Origin: Desulfovibrio piger
GTDB lineage: Bacteria > Desulfobacterota > Desulfovibrionia > Desulfovibrionales > Desulfovibrionaceae
NCBI RefSeq assembly: GCF_012843875.1
Contig: NZ_JABAFY010000001.1
Span: 87,344-151,343, forward strand
DNA length: 64,000 bases
Reading direction: 5' to 3'
This document shows, piece after piece, positions 57,162-64,000 of this stretch. The number at the start of each line of letters is the position of its first letter. Position 1 is the stretch's first letter. Under the pieces are notes generated by a model, which searched no databases, was not told where the DNA came from, and was given only the letters and a program-made list of their open reading frames with translations. The position numbers and the translations under genes are program-made.

Positions 57162-57737
57162 CTAGAAGGTGTAGTTCAGTTCTTCGAAGTGGGCCTTGGG
57201 ATGGGCACAGGCCGGGCACAGATCGGGAGCGTGGGTACCTTCCACCAGGCAACCGCAGTTGCGGCAGCGCCACACGGTGGCTTTTTCACGCATGAACATG
57301 CGGCCTTCCTTGATGTCCTTGGCCAGGGCCAGGAAGCGCTTTTCGTGGTAGGCTTCGGCCACGGCGATATTGCGCATCACAGCGGCGATCTCGGAGAAAC
57401 CTTCCTTTTCGGCCACAGCGGCGAAGGAAGGATACATTTCCGTGTGCTCGTGGTTTTCACCGGCGGCGGAGGCCAGCAGGTTGGCTTCGGTGGCGCCGAT
57501 GATGCCGGCAGGGAATGCACCCACGATCTCCACATCGCCGCCTTCGAGGAACTTGAACAGGCGCTTGGCGTGTTCCTTTTCCTGCAGGGCGGTTTCCTGG
57601 AAGATGTCGCGGACCAGGACGTAGCCATCGCTTTTGGCTTTGGCAGCAAAAAAGTCGTAACGGTTGCGGGCCTGAGATTCACCGGCAAAAGCGGTCAGGA
57701 TGTTTTTCTCGGTCTGGGTACCTTTCAAAGATTTCAT
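57162..57737 (-). CDS. rbr: rubrerythrin
   Basis: The 191-aa protein reduces hydrogen peroxide in anaerobes. It has a four-helix diiron domain (FAGESQARNRYDFFA, EKEHAKRLFKFLEGG, ENHEHTEMYP, AVAEAYHEKRF with the ExxH ligands) and a C-terminal rubredoxin-type iron site WRCRNCGCL...DLCPACAH. Length is typical of Desulfovibrio rubrerythrin. It is monocistronic with AGGAG-like AGACAGC upstream and an AT-rich promoter region containing an inverted repeat. Confidence 0.95.
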   Translation of the reverse strand: MKSLKGTQTEKNILTAFAGESQARNRYDFFAAKAKSDGYVLVRDIFQETALQEKEHAKRLFKFLEGGDVEIVGAFPAGIIGATEANLLASAAGENHEHTEMYPSFAAVAEKEGFSEIAAVMRNIAVAEAYHEKRFLALAKDIKEGRMFMREKATVWRCRNCGCLVEGTHAPDLCPACAHPKAHFEELNYTF

Positions 57738-57810
57738 ATGCTGTCTCCCGAGCCGTGGCTCTGTTGGTGTGCTTGTTGTTGAGGAGGTCTTGTTCCGTTC
57801 CCCGTTGAGC

Positions 57811-57833
57811 TATTGATAATAAATCTTATTAGC
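57811..57833. promoter_or_regulatory. inverted repeat upstream of rbr, possible PerR/Fur-type operator
   Basis: The sequence TATTGATAATAAATCTTATTAG has imperfect dyad symmetry (ATAAT..ATTAT-like arms) and lies about 75-95 bases before the rbr start. Peroxide-responsive control by a PerR-type Fur homologue is usual for rbr in Desulfovibrio. The match to a known box was not tested. Confidence 0.35.
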
Positions 57834-58005
57834 GAATGCAAGCACTTTTTCCATTTTCCCGAAAAAAATTATCGGGCTGCCTGTCATCTGCATAACGCCA
57901 AATCCATAAAAAAACAAGTTATATTTATAATAACACATTGAAATCATTCGTATAGTTTTTATTACCCTGTTTACAGGCCCGCAACAGCTGTGGCAAGCTT
58001 ACGGC

Positions 58006-58899
58006 ATGCAGCCCCTTTTCGCTCCTTCTTCCGTCCAGCTCCTCGATGGCGACCGCTCCGTCCTGTTCACTCTGGCAGACGGCAGCCGCCATGAGGCACG
58101 CCTCATCCCTTCCGCCCGGGCCCGGAATCTGCGCCTGCGCCTGTCCCCCGACAAGGGCCTGCTCCTGACCGTGCCTGCCGGCATCCCCGCCACGGCCTTG
58201 CCTGCCCTGCTCTTCTCGTTCCTGCCCTGGCTGGAACGTCATCTCCCTGCCTGCCCCGCGCCCGCTCCGCTCGTCTTGCCGGAAAAGCTTCTCCTTCCCC
58301 TGCGCGGTACGGCCCTGCAGATCATCTCCGACGGGCCGCTGTCCAAAGGCCGCCGCCAGGCCGCTTCCTGCACAGAGCCGCCGCTTTTGCTGCGCGCCGG
58401 CAGCAAACGTCTGCTGGCCCTTGTCCGGGATGAGGAACTCCGGCTCTATGCCGCTGCCACGCCGGAAGATGCCGCCCTGCTGCTGCGCCACTGGTGCCGC
58501 CGGCAGGCAGAAAAGCTGCTGCCCCCCTATCTGCAGCGGCTCGCCGGTCAGGGCGGCTTCACCGTCGCCCGGGTCACTGTCAGGGACCAGCGCCGCCGCT
58601 GGGGCAGCTGCAGTAGCCGTGACGGCGGCAGCATCAGCCTCAACTGGCGTGCCGTCCTGCTGCCCCTGTCCCTGCTGGAGCACCTGTGCTGGCACGAGCT
58701 GTGCCACCTGCATCATATGGATCATTCCCCGGCCTACCGGCAGACGCTGGCCCGCTTCTCTCCTGACTGGAAACTCCAGGAACGCCGCCTGACGGCCTTC
58801 TGGCGCGATCTGCCGGTCTGGGCACGCCCCTGCCCTTCACCTGCCCCGGACAAAGAGGCCGGGCGAACCGCTTTACAAGCTCAAGACAGCCCCGTATAG
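58006..58899 (+). CDS. YgjP-type (DUF45/M48-like) metallopeptidase
   Basis: The 297-aa protein has the zinc motif HELCHLHHMDHSPAY (HExxH plus third His), preceded by RRWGSCSSRDGGSISLNWRA, both diagnostic of the YgjP/WLM-like family. Characterised E. coli YgjP has nucleotide pyrophosphatase activity; peptidase activity is inferred from the motif. The N-terminal half is beta-rich with an RARNLRLRLSPDKGLLLTVP block seen in the family. The next gene starts within eight bases. Confidence 0.85.
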   Translation: MQPLFAPSSVQLLDGDRSVLFTLADGSRHEARLIPSARARNLRLRLSPDKGLLLTVPAGIPATALPALLFSFLPWLERHLPACPAPAPLVLPEKLLLPLRGTALQIISDGPLSKGRRQAASCTEPPLLLRAGSKRLLALVRDEELRLYAAATPEDAALLLRHWCRRQAEKLLPPYLQRLAGQGGFTVARVTVRDQRRRWGSCSSRDGGSISLNWRAVLLPLSLLEHLCWHELCHLHHMDHSPAYRQTLARFSPDWKLQERRLTAFWRDLPVWARPCPSPAPDKEAGRTALQAQDSPV

Positions 58900-58906
58900 C
58901 CAGTTG

Positions 58907-59647
58907 ATGGACTGGGCATCATTTTTCATCTGCTTCACCGGCTGGACCCTGGGGGGAATCGTCAACGGTATCAGCGGACTGGGCGCGGGCATCTTCGCCC
59001 TGCCCATCGTCCTGCTGGTCACGGACATCAAGACGGCCTCCCTCATCACCTGCATCATCTGCATCCCGCTGCCTGCCATCCTGGGCTGGCAGTTCCGCCA
59101 TTATTACCGCATGGCCGATCTTCGGCTGCTGCTCCTGGGCACCATCCCCGGCGCCCTGCTGGGTGTGGCCCTGCTGCCGCTCATCCCCGCGCGTGCCCTG
59201 CAGGTGGGCCTGGGGATCATGCTCATGGCCCACATGGTCTGGCACCTGCTGGCCCACCGGCCGGGGCCCCTGCATTCGCCCCGGCTCTGGGGCTCCGTCA
59301 GCGGAGCGCTGGCCGGTTTCATCCAGGCAGTGAGCGGCCTCGGCGGCCCGGCCATCGGCATGTATGCCCAGCTGGCCCACTGGGACAAGGACCGCACCCG
59401 CGGCAATATCAGCCTGTACTTTCTGGGGCTCTCCCTGCCTCTGGTCCTCATGCAATACCTGGCGGGCTATTACACCGGGCCCGTGCTCCAGGGCCTGATC
59501 CCCTGTCTGCTGGGCTGCGGCGTGGGCCTGGTCATCAGTTATCCCTTGGCACGCAAGATCGGCGAGGCCAGCTTCCAGCGCCTGCTGGCCATCGTCATCG
59601 GCCTGTCGGGCTTTTCCATCCTGACACGGGCCCTGCTGGACAGTTGA
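58907..59647 (+). CDS. TauE/SafE family sulfite or organosulfonate permease
   Basis: The 246-aa protein has about eight hydrophobic spans and the two TauE/SafE half-motifs: GISGLGAGIFALPIV near the N-terminus and AVSGLGGPAIGMYAQ in the middle. Members export sulfite or transport sulfonates and related anions. An alternative TTG start lies just upstream (58904). No strong ribosome binding site is seen, so it may be coupled to the YgjP-like gene. Confidence 0.85.
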   Translation: MDWASFFICFTGWTLGGIVNGISGLGAGIFALPIVLLVTDIKTASLITCIICIPLPAILGWQFRHYYRMADLRLLLLGTIPGALLGVALLPLIPARALQVGLGIMLMAHMVWHLLAHRPGPLHSPRLWGSVSGALAGFIQAVSGLGGPAIGMYAQLAHWDKDRTRGNISLYFLGLSLPLVLMQYLAGYYTGPVLQGLIPCLLGCGVGLVISYPLARKIGEASFQRLLAIVIGLSGFSILTRALLDS

Positions 59648-59648
59648 A

Positions 59649-59680
59649 CGAAAAAAGACGCCCCCAGGCGTCCTTTTTTA
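59649..59680. terminator. bidirectional rho-independent terminator
   Basis: AAAAAAGACGCC pairs with GGCGTC(C)TTTTTT around CCCA. It separates the TauE-like gene (+) from ktrA (-). Confidence 0.85.
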
Positions 59681-59705
59681 TTGGCCAAAAACGGCAACCA
59701 TCAGG

Positions 59706-60365
59706 TTACGGCTCAAGTTTGCGCACGGCATCGGCCCGGCCGGCCACCACCAGCGTGTCTCCCTTGTGCAGCACGGTGAGCGCCGGCGGGACGAACTGAA
59801 AAGCGCGCTCGCCTGCCGGACGGATGCCCATGACCATGACCCCGAAGGACTGGATCAGGTTCAGGTCCACCAGCGTGCGCCCGTGCCAGTTGTCGACGCG
59901 CAGCTCCTGGATGGCGATGCCGCCGTATTTGGGAATCAGGTCCAGCATGCCCGGATGGCACAGCTGGTGCGCGGCCATGACGGCGGCTTCCATCTCGGGC
60001 ACGATGGCCCTGTCCACATGCAGGCGCTGCAGGATCTTTTTGTGTTCCTCGTTGGAGGCCTTGACCCAGATCTTGGGGCCGCCCAGCTCCTGGACGTTGA
60101 GCGTGATGCTCAGGGACTGTTCCACCCCTTCGCCCACGCTGATGACCACCCAGTCCAGATCCTGCACATGCAGGGAGCGCAGGACGCTCAGACTGGTGGC
60201 GTCGGCCTTGTAGACCGTATCCAGCAGCTCTTCGGCCAGCTGCACACGGGCATCGGCCATGTCGATGCCGATGACCGTATGGCCCATGGAAGCCAGAGTC
60301 GTGGCCATGCGCAGGCCGAATTTCCCCAGACCGATGATGCCGATTTCCAAAGTTTTCTCTGCCAT
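59706..60365 (-). CDS. ktrA: potassium uptake regulator KtrA (TrkA family)
   Basis: The 219-aa cytoplasmic protein has an RCK_N domain with the Rossmann motif IGIIGLGKFGLRMATTLA and Asp at the end of strand 2 (IGIDMA), and an RCK_C domain (residues about 135-219, with GRTLVDLNLIQSFGVMVMGI). KtrA rings bind ATP/ADP and gate the KtrB membrane pore. ktrB lies just downstream on the same strand, 107 bases from its end... on the reverse strand ktrB (60473-61834) is transcribed first and ktrA second. Confidence 0.92.
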   Translation of the reverse strand: MAEKTLEIGIIGLGKFGLRMATTLASMGHTVIGIDMADARVQLAEELLDTVYKADATSLSVLRSLHVQDLDWVVISVGEGVEQSLSITLNVQELGGPKIWVKASNEEHKKILQRLHVDRAIVPEMEAAVMAAHQLCHPGMLDLIPKYGGIAIQELRVDNWHGRTLVDLNLIQSFGVMVMGIRPAGERAFQFVPPALTVLHKGDTLVVAGRADAVRKLEP

Positions 60366-60472
60366 GCAGGCTCCTTGTCACGATGGCGCCGATGCCGCCC
60401 GCGGGGGCGGCTTCGGGAACAGCCGCAGACACGGTCTTGGCCGCGTCCTTTCAAAACTATCCTTCTCCGGTG

Positions 60473-61834
60473 TTACCCCACGGGCAGCTGGCTTTCCGCG
60501 TAGGCATAGGCCTTTTTGGGCTGCAGGCTGCGCAGGGCCAGCAGCAGGGAGAGCAGCCCCACACGACCGGCGAACATGTTGAATATCAGGATGCACTTGC
60601 CTTCACTGGTCAGCTGCGGAGTCAGGTTCACGCTCAGCCCCACGGTGCCCTGCGCCGAGACCACCTCGAACAGCAAATTGACGAAGGCCATGCTTTGTCC
60701 CTCGACCCGGTGCAGGATGCCGTTTTCCGTGATGGTCAGCAAAAAGACGGAAAAGAAGATGCTCAGCGTATGCAGCAAAAAGAGCGTCAGGGCCCGCGTC
60801 AGGTTCTCCGGCGGCACGCCCCGCTTGTGGAAAACGATCTGACGATCCCCGCGCACCTGGGCCACCACATAGCCCACCAGCAGACGGAAGGTCACGATCT
60901 TGATACCGCCGGCGCACGACCCCGGTCCGCCGCCGATGAACATCAGGACCATCAGGACCATCAGGCTCGCGTGGCTCCAGTTGGCCATGTCCACCATATT
61001 GAAACCGGCGGTTCGGGCGGAGATGGAGTGGAACAGCGAGATCAGGAACAGATGGAGGCCGTCCCCCACCAGATCCTCGTTGCCGGCGCGACGCCACTCC
61101 ACCACGAAGATCAGCAGCGCCCCGGCCACGATGAGGAACAGGCTGGTATTGATGACCAGGCGGCTCAGACGTCTCAGACGCGTCACCGGCGCCAGACGCC
61201 CCCGGCTCAGGATGCCCAGGCATTCCCGCAGCACGCCGAAACCGATGCCCCCCAGGACGATGCAGATGCAGATGACCGTGCAGACCAGCCCGTCTTCCCG
61301 GAATGCGACCATATTGTCCGGCGCCAGAGCGAAACCGGCGTTGCAGAAGGCCGAGACCGCATGGAACAGGGCACTGAAGGGAGAAAAGAACACCGGATCA
61401 TGCAGGAAGAGCACCAGCGCGGCCAGCAGCTCCACGCCCAGGACGATGCACACGACCTGCAGGAGGAACTGCCCCATATTGAAATCTCCGCCCAGCAGGG
61501 CCTGGCTCACGGCCTCGCGGCTGGTGAAGGGCACCTGCTTGCGCCACAGGAGAAAGATCAGGCTGGTATAGGTCATGACGCCCAGACCGCCCACCTGGAT
61601 GAGGACCAGCATCACGCCCTGTCCCACAGGGCTCAGCACCTGGCTGATGTCCACCGGGGACAGGCCGGTCACACAGACTGCGGAAGTAGACAGGAACGCA
61701 GCATCCACCACGGAGAGGGAAGCTCCTTCGCCATGACAGACGGGCAGGCACAGGGCCAGTGTCCCCAGCAGGATCATGGCCGCAAAGGAGATGGCCGGCC
61801 ATGTCAGGGGAGTGAGATAACGTTTACGCTGCAT
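60473..61834 (-). CDS. ktrB: potassium uptake membrane subunit KtrB (TrkH family)
   Basis: The 453-aa protein has about ten membrane segments in four M1-P-M2 repeats. Selectivity-filter-like sequences include STSAVCVTGLS, SAFCNAGFALA, SISARTAGFNM and SAQGTVGLSV, each with the conserved Gly. It forms the Na+-dependent K+ channel gated by KtrA. The ATG at 61834 is followed by MQRKRYLTPLTWPAIS. ktrB is upstream of ktrA on the minus strand, with a 107-base gap. Confidence 0.92.
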   Translation of the reverse strand: MQRKRYLTPLTWPAISFAAMILLGTLALCLPVCHGEGASLSVVDAAFLSTSAVCVTGLSPVDISQVLSPVGQGVMLVLIQVGGLGVMTYTSLIFLLWRKQVPFTSREAVSQALLGGDFNMGQFLLQVVCIVLGVELLAALVLFLHDPVFFSPFSALFHAVSAFCNAGFALAPDNMVAFREDGLVCTVICICIVLGGIGFGVLRECLGILSRGRLAPVTRLRRLSRLVINTSLFLIVAGALLIFVVEWRRAGNEDLVGDGLHLFLISLFHSISARTAGFNMVDMANWSHASLMVLMVLMFIGGGPGSCAGGIKIVTFRLLVGYVVAQVRGDRQIVFHKRGVPPENLTRALTLFLLHTLSIFFSVFLLTITENGILHRVEGQSMAFVNLLFEVVSAQGTVGLSVNLTPQLTSEGKCILIFNMFAGRVGLLSLLLALRSLQPKKAYAYAESQLPVG

Positions 61835-62072
61835 GCTCTCCTCTGGGCTCAGGACGCATCATCCGTCCGGCAGACGGCCTCCGCATGAACAGCGAAAGCC
61901 AGGCCGCCCGGCGCCCTGAGCAGACATCGGTCCCGGCCTGCCGCCATCCTGAAGAAACGGTCGCTGCAGCCGGGCGATGACGCCTGACCCTAGTCCAGCT
62001 GCCCGGCTATTGCAAGCCGCGCCTCCGGGGGCGTACTTTACAGCCGGAGCAAAGCCCGCTACAGTGCCCGCC

Positions 62073-62170
62073 AGCTAGGGGAGCCGTGAACGGCAGTTGC
62101 ACGGCTGAGAGTGGGATAGTCCCAGACCCTGTGAACCTGACGCAGTTCGCACTGCCGTAGGGAAGCTGAG
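62073..62170 (+). ncRNA. TPP riboswitch (THI element) upstream of thiC
   Basis: The conserved THI-box elements are present: GGGGAGCC (about 62078-62085), CTGAGAGTGGG (about 62105-62115), GACCC followed by GAACCTGA (about 62134-62150) and the closing GTAGGGAAGCT (about 62157-62166). Thiamine pyrophosphate binding lowers downstream thiC expression. It is about 70 bases before the thiC start, an arrangement known in many bacteria. Confidence 0.95.
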
Positions 62171-62237
62171 CCGCACCCGCGAAAGACAGGTTGTGGCTTT
62201 TTTTGCGCCCTGCGTCCAAACCCAAGGATGCAAACCC

Positions 62238-63524
62238 ATGTCTTCCATCCTCTCCCGTAACGCCGCCCTGCGCGGCCTTCTCGACCAGCATCTGGCCGCC
62301 CTTTCCCAGGAAGAGGGCCTTGCCCCTGAAACCATCACCAGCGCCATCGAAGCCGGCAGCATGGTCCTGCTGGGCAATCCCGCCCACGCGGGCCTAGCGC
62401 CCATCGTCGTGGGCCAGCCTTCCCGCATCAAGGTCAACGCCAATATCGGCACCTCGCCGCTGTGCAACTGTCTGCACACCGAAAAACGCAAGCTGGCCGT
62501 GGCCCTGGAAGCCGGGGCCGATACGGTCATGGATCTTTCCATCGCCGGTGATCTGGATGCCATCCGTACCGGCATGCTGGCTGCCTGCCCGCGCCCGCTG
62601 GGCACGGTGCCCATGTATTCCGTGGGCCAGCAGATCCTGGACAATGACCGGGACATCGCCAGCATGCAGCCTGACGACCTGTTCGCCGAGATCGAAAAAC
62701 AGGCCCGCCAGGGCGTGGACTTCATGACCGTGCACTGCGGTCTGACCAAGCGCGGCGCGGAAATGGCCGTCAAGCAGGACCGCGTCATGGGCGTCGTCTC
62801 CCGTGGCGGCTCCATGCTGGCCCGCTGGATGCTGGAAAACGGCAAGGAAAATCCCCTGCTGGAGTATTTCGACCGTCTCATCGACGTGTGCCGCCAGTTC
62901 AACGTTACCCTGTCCCTGGGCGACGGCCTGCGCCCCGGTGCCGGTGTGGATGCCGGTGATGCCGCCCAGTGGGAAGAAGTCATTACCCTGGGCCGTCTGG
63001 CCAAGTATGCTCTGGAACAGGGCGTGCAGTGCATGATCGAAGGCCCCGGCCATGTGCCCATGAATCAGGTCCGCACCCAGATCCAGGGCATCAAGCGCCT
63101 GACCAACAACGCTCCCCTCTATGTCCTCGGCCCCTTGTGCTGCGACAGCGCCCCGGGCTACGACCATATCGCCGGTGCCATCGGCGGCGCCCTGGGCGTG
63201 GAAGCCGGTGTGGACTTCCTCTGCTACCTGACTCCGGCCGAACATCTGACCCTGCCCAATGAAGAAGATGTGCGCGCCGGTGTCATGGCCTCGCGCGTGG
63301 CTGCCCATGTGGGCGAGGTAGCCCTGGGCCGTGAACGTGCCGTGCGCCGCGAAGCCACCATGAACGCCGGCCGTAAGGCCCTGGACTGGGACATGATGCG
63401 CGAAGCCGCCCTTGATCCCCAGCAGCTGGACAAGCGCCGCGAAGACCACAAGCATGAAGATGTCTGCGCCATGTGCGGCAAATTCTGCGCCGTGAAGATG
63501 CTCAAGGACCAGAAAAAGGACTAG
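62238..63524 (+). CDS. thiC: phosphomethylpyrimidine synthase ThiC
   Basis: ThiC is a radical-SAM enzyme that rearranges aminoimidazole ribotide to HMP-phosphate for thiamine synthesis. The 428-aa protein has VNANIGTSPLC, GADTVMDLSIAG, TVHCG, SRGGSMLARWM, EGPGHVPMNQV and the C-terminal Fe-S motif CAMCGKFCAVKM (CxxCxxxxC). It is a short form lacking the plant/E. coli N-terminal extension, as is usual in anaerobes. Start at the ATG at 62238 follows AAGGATG; a longer frame runs into the riboswitch and was rejected. Confidence 0.96.
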   Translation: MSSILSRNAALRGLLDQHLAALSQEEGLAPETITSAIEAGSMVLLGNPAHAGLAPIVVGQPSRIKVNANIGTSPLCNCLHTEKRKLAVALEAGADTVMDLSIAGDLDAIRTGMLAACPRPLGTVPMYSVGQQILDNDRDIASMQPDDLFAEIEKQARQGVDFMTVHCGLTKRGAEMAVKQDRVMGVVSRGGSMLARWMLENGKENPLLEYFDRLIDVCRQFNVTLSLGDGLRPGAGVDAGDAAQWEEVITLGRLAKYALEQGVQCMIEGPGHVPMNQVRTQIQGIKRLTNNAPLYVLGPLCCDSAPGYDHIAGAIGGALGVEAGVDFLCYLTPAEHLTLPNEEDVRAGVMASRVAAHVGEVALGRERAVRREATMNAGRKALDWDMMREAALDPQQLDKRREDHKHEDVCAMCGKFCAVKMLKDQKKD

Positions 63525-63534
63525 GAAAACCTTT

Positions 63535-63612
63535 GAAGGGGGAGGGGACCCCTTTTCCTTGCGGAAAAAAGTTGTTCCCTCCCCCTCGCCCCCTCCTTCC
63601 CCCAAAACCGCT
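63535..63612 (-). repeat. copy 2 of the G-rich palindromic intergenic repeat
   Basis: Read on the minus strand: GGTTTTGGGGGAAGGAGGGGGCGAGGGGGAGGGAACAACTTTTTTCCGC and on to CCCCTCCCC, quoted in parts: TTTTGGGGGAAGGAGGGGGC, GAGGGGGAGGGAA, CTTTTTTCC, GGTCCCCTCCCC. The order of elements matches copies 1 and 3. Confidence 0.6.
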
Positions 63613-63618
63613 CATCAG

Positions 63619-63647
63619 GACTGCCTGCATCACAGGCAGTCTTTTTT
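63619..63647 (+). terminator. rho-independent terminator downstream of thiC
   Basis: GACTGCCTG pairs with CAGGCAGTC around CATCA, followed by TTTTTT. It lies 95 bases past the thiC stop. Confidence 0.9.
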
Positions 63648-63925
63648 ATGGCTGGCGCAAGTTGAGGGATGTTCCTGCTCTGGAAAAAATTCTGCCCCAT
63701 CAACAGCCGGTAGGAGGAAGGACGCCTTGAAAAGGCATGATGGTCCATAAAATACCATCGTGTGCTTTCCCTGCCAGGCCCGAAAATTCGCAAATACTAT
63801 TCCGCTGGATGTCGATGGCGACACCGCTGCCTTACAATATTTTCGATTTGAGCCTCTTCACAGCCAAGGCAACCCCATTCCCATCCATGCACAGGCCCGC
63901 TGGCAAAACGCAGGCCCAGCAGTAA

Positions 63926-63990
63926 AAGTTTTTGGAAGGGAGGGGCGCGGGGAGGGAGAACCTTTTTCCAAAAAGGTTTCCCTCCCCGCA
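63926..63990 (+). repeat. copy 3 of the G-rich palindromic intergenic repeat
   Basis: The plus strand reads AAAGTTTTTGGAAGGGAGGGGC, GCGGGGAGGGAGAACCTTTTT, CCAAAAAGGTTTCCCTCCCCGC. The right half forms a near-perfect hairpin (GGGGAGGGAGAACC/GGTTTCCCTCCCC). Copies 1 and 2 are in the opposite orientation. Confidence 0.65.
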
Positions 63991-64000
63991 AGCTTTTCTT

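Larger units (their letters stand above)
63525..64000. other. 476-bp region after thiC with repeats and terminator
   Basis: It holds two copies of the G-rich palindromic repeat, a terminator, and a short imperfect hairpin near 63733-63760 (ATGATGGT/ACCATCGT). No gene is supported. The sequence ends inside or just after the second repeat copy. Confidence 0.5.

Noticed and set aside
63733..63760. Short hairpin ATGATGGT/ACCATCGT as a regulatory RNA
   Set aside because: Stem is short, imperfectly paired and lacks a T run or promoter.

Overview
This GC-rich window looks like a chromosomal segment of a sulfate-reducing Desulfovibrio, closest in feel to the D. desulfuricans ATCC 27774 / D. piger group. 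The strongest pointers are a nine-haem cytochrome c operon (nhcABCD-type), a hydrogenase maturation protease with HypC, and rubrerythrin. No taxonomic search was possible, so the genus is an inference.

Layout. 0-3.2 kb: 3' end of a beta-CASP nuclease, then rsmD-coaD-miaA. 3.6-7.2 kb: nonahaem cytochrome membrane complex. 7.4-8.2 kb: hydrogenase maturation protease and hypC. 8.5-13.0 kb: ileS-lspA, a small membrane protein and a CpoB-like lipoprotein. 13.4-22.9 kb: an unrecognised reverse-strand gene, a MoaE-like protein, secA, a PHP phosphoesterase, a Trm112-like protein, a YfcE-like phosphodiesterase, maf and an acetyl-CoA synthetase gene with two compensating frameshifts.

23.1-27.0 kb is the most interesting chromosomal locus. 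A Fur-box-like site lies between two divergent units. One encodes two tiny membrane proteins. The other encodes a FeoA-like protein, a PacL-like one-TM protein, a P1B-type ATPase with an SCA motif in place of CPC, and an HMA-fold protein. Both HMA-like domains carry RxRxR in place of CxxC. I read this as a candidate ferrosome (Fez-type) iron-storage cluster.

27.2-39.5 kb: a frameshifted aminotransferase, then a seven-gene reverse-strand operon of two secreted BOF (OB-fold) proteins, a response regulator, a sensor kinase, a periplasmic adaptor and two RND pumps (ygiW-qseBC-like regulation joined to an MdtABC-like pump).

39.7-56.8 kb: a compact phage-like cluster. It has an S24-type repressor, a Mor-type activator, a GH108 endolysin, a holin interrupted by an amber codon, a terminase, and BPP-1/T7-like head and short-tail genes. 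I see no integrase or replication genes, so it is either a defective podophage or a gene-transfer-agent-like element.

57.1-64 kb: rubrerythrin, a YgjP-type metallopeptidase, a TauE/SafE permease, ktrA and ktrB, and a TPP riboswitch controlling thiC. At least four single-base indels and one in-frame stop interrupt otherwise intact genes, so assembly quality should be checked before calling pseudogenes. A palindromic G-rich intergenic repeat occurs three times (about 27.0, 63.6 and 63.95 kb). I saw no rRNA, tRNA, IS element or CRISPR array.
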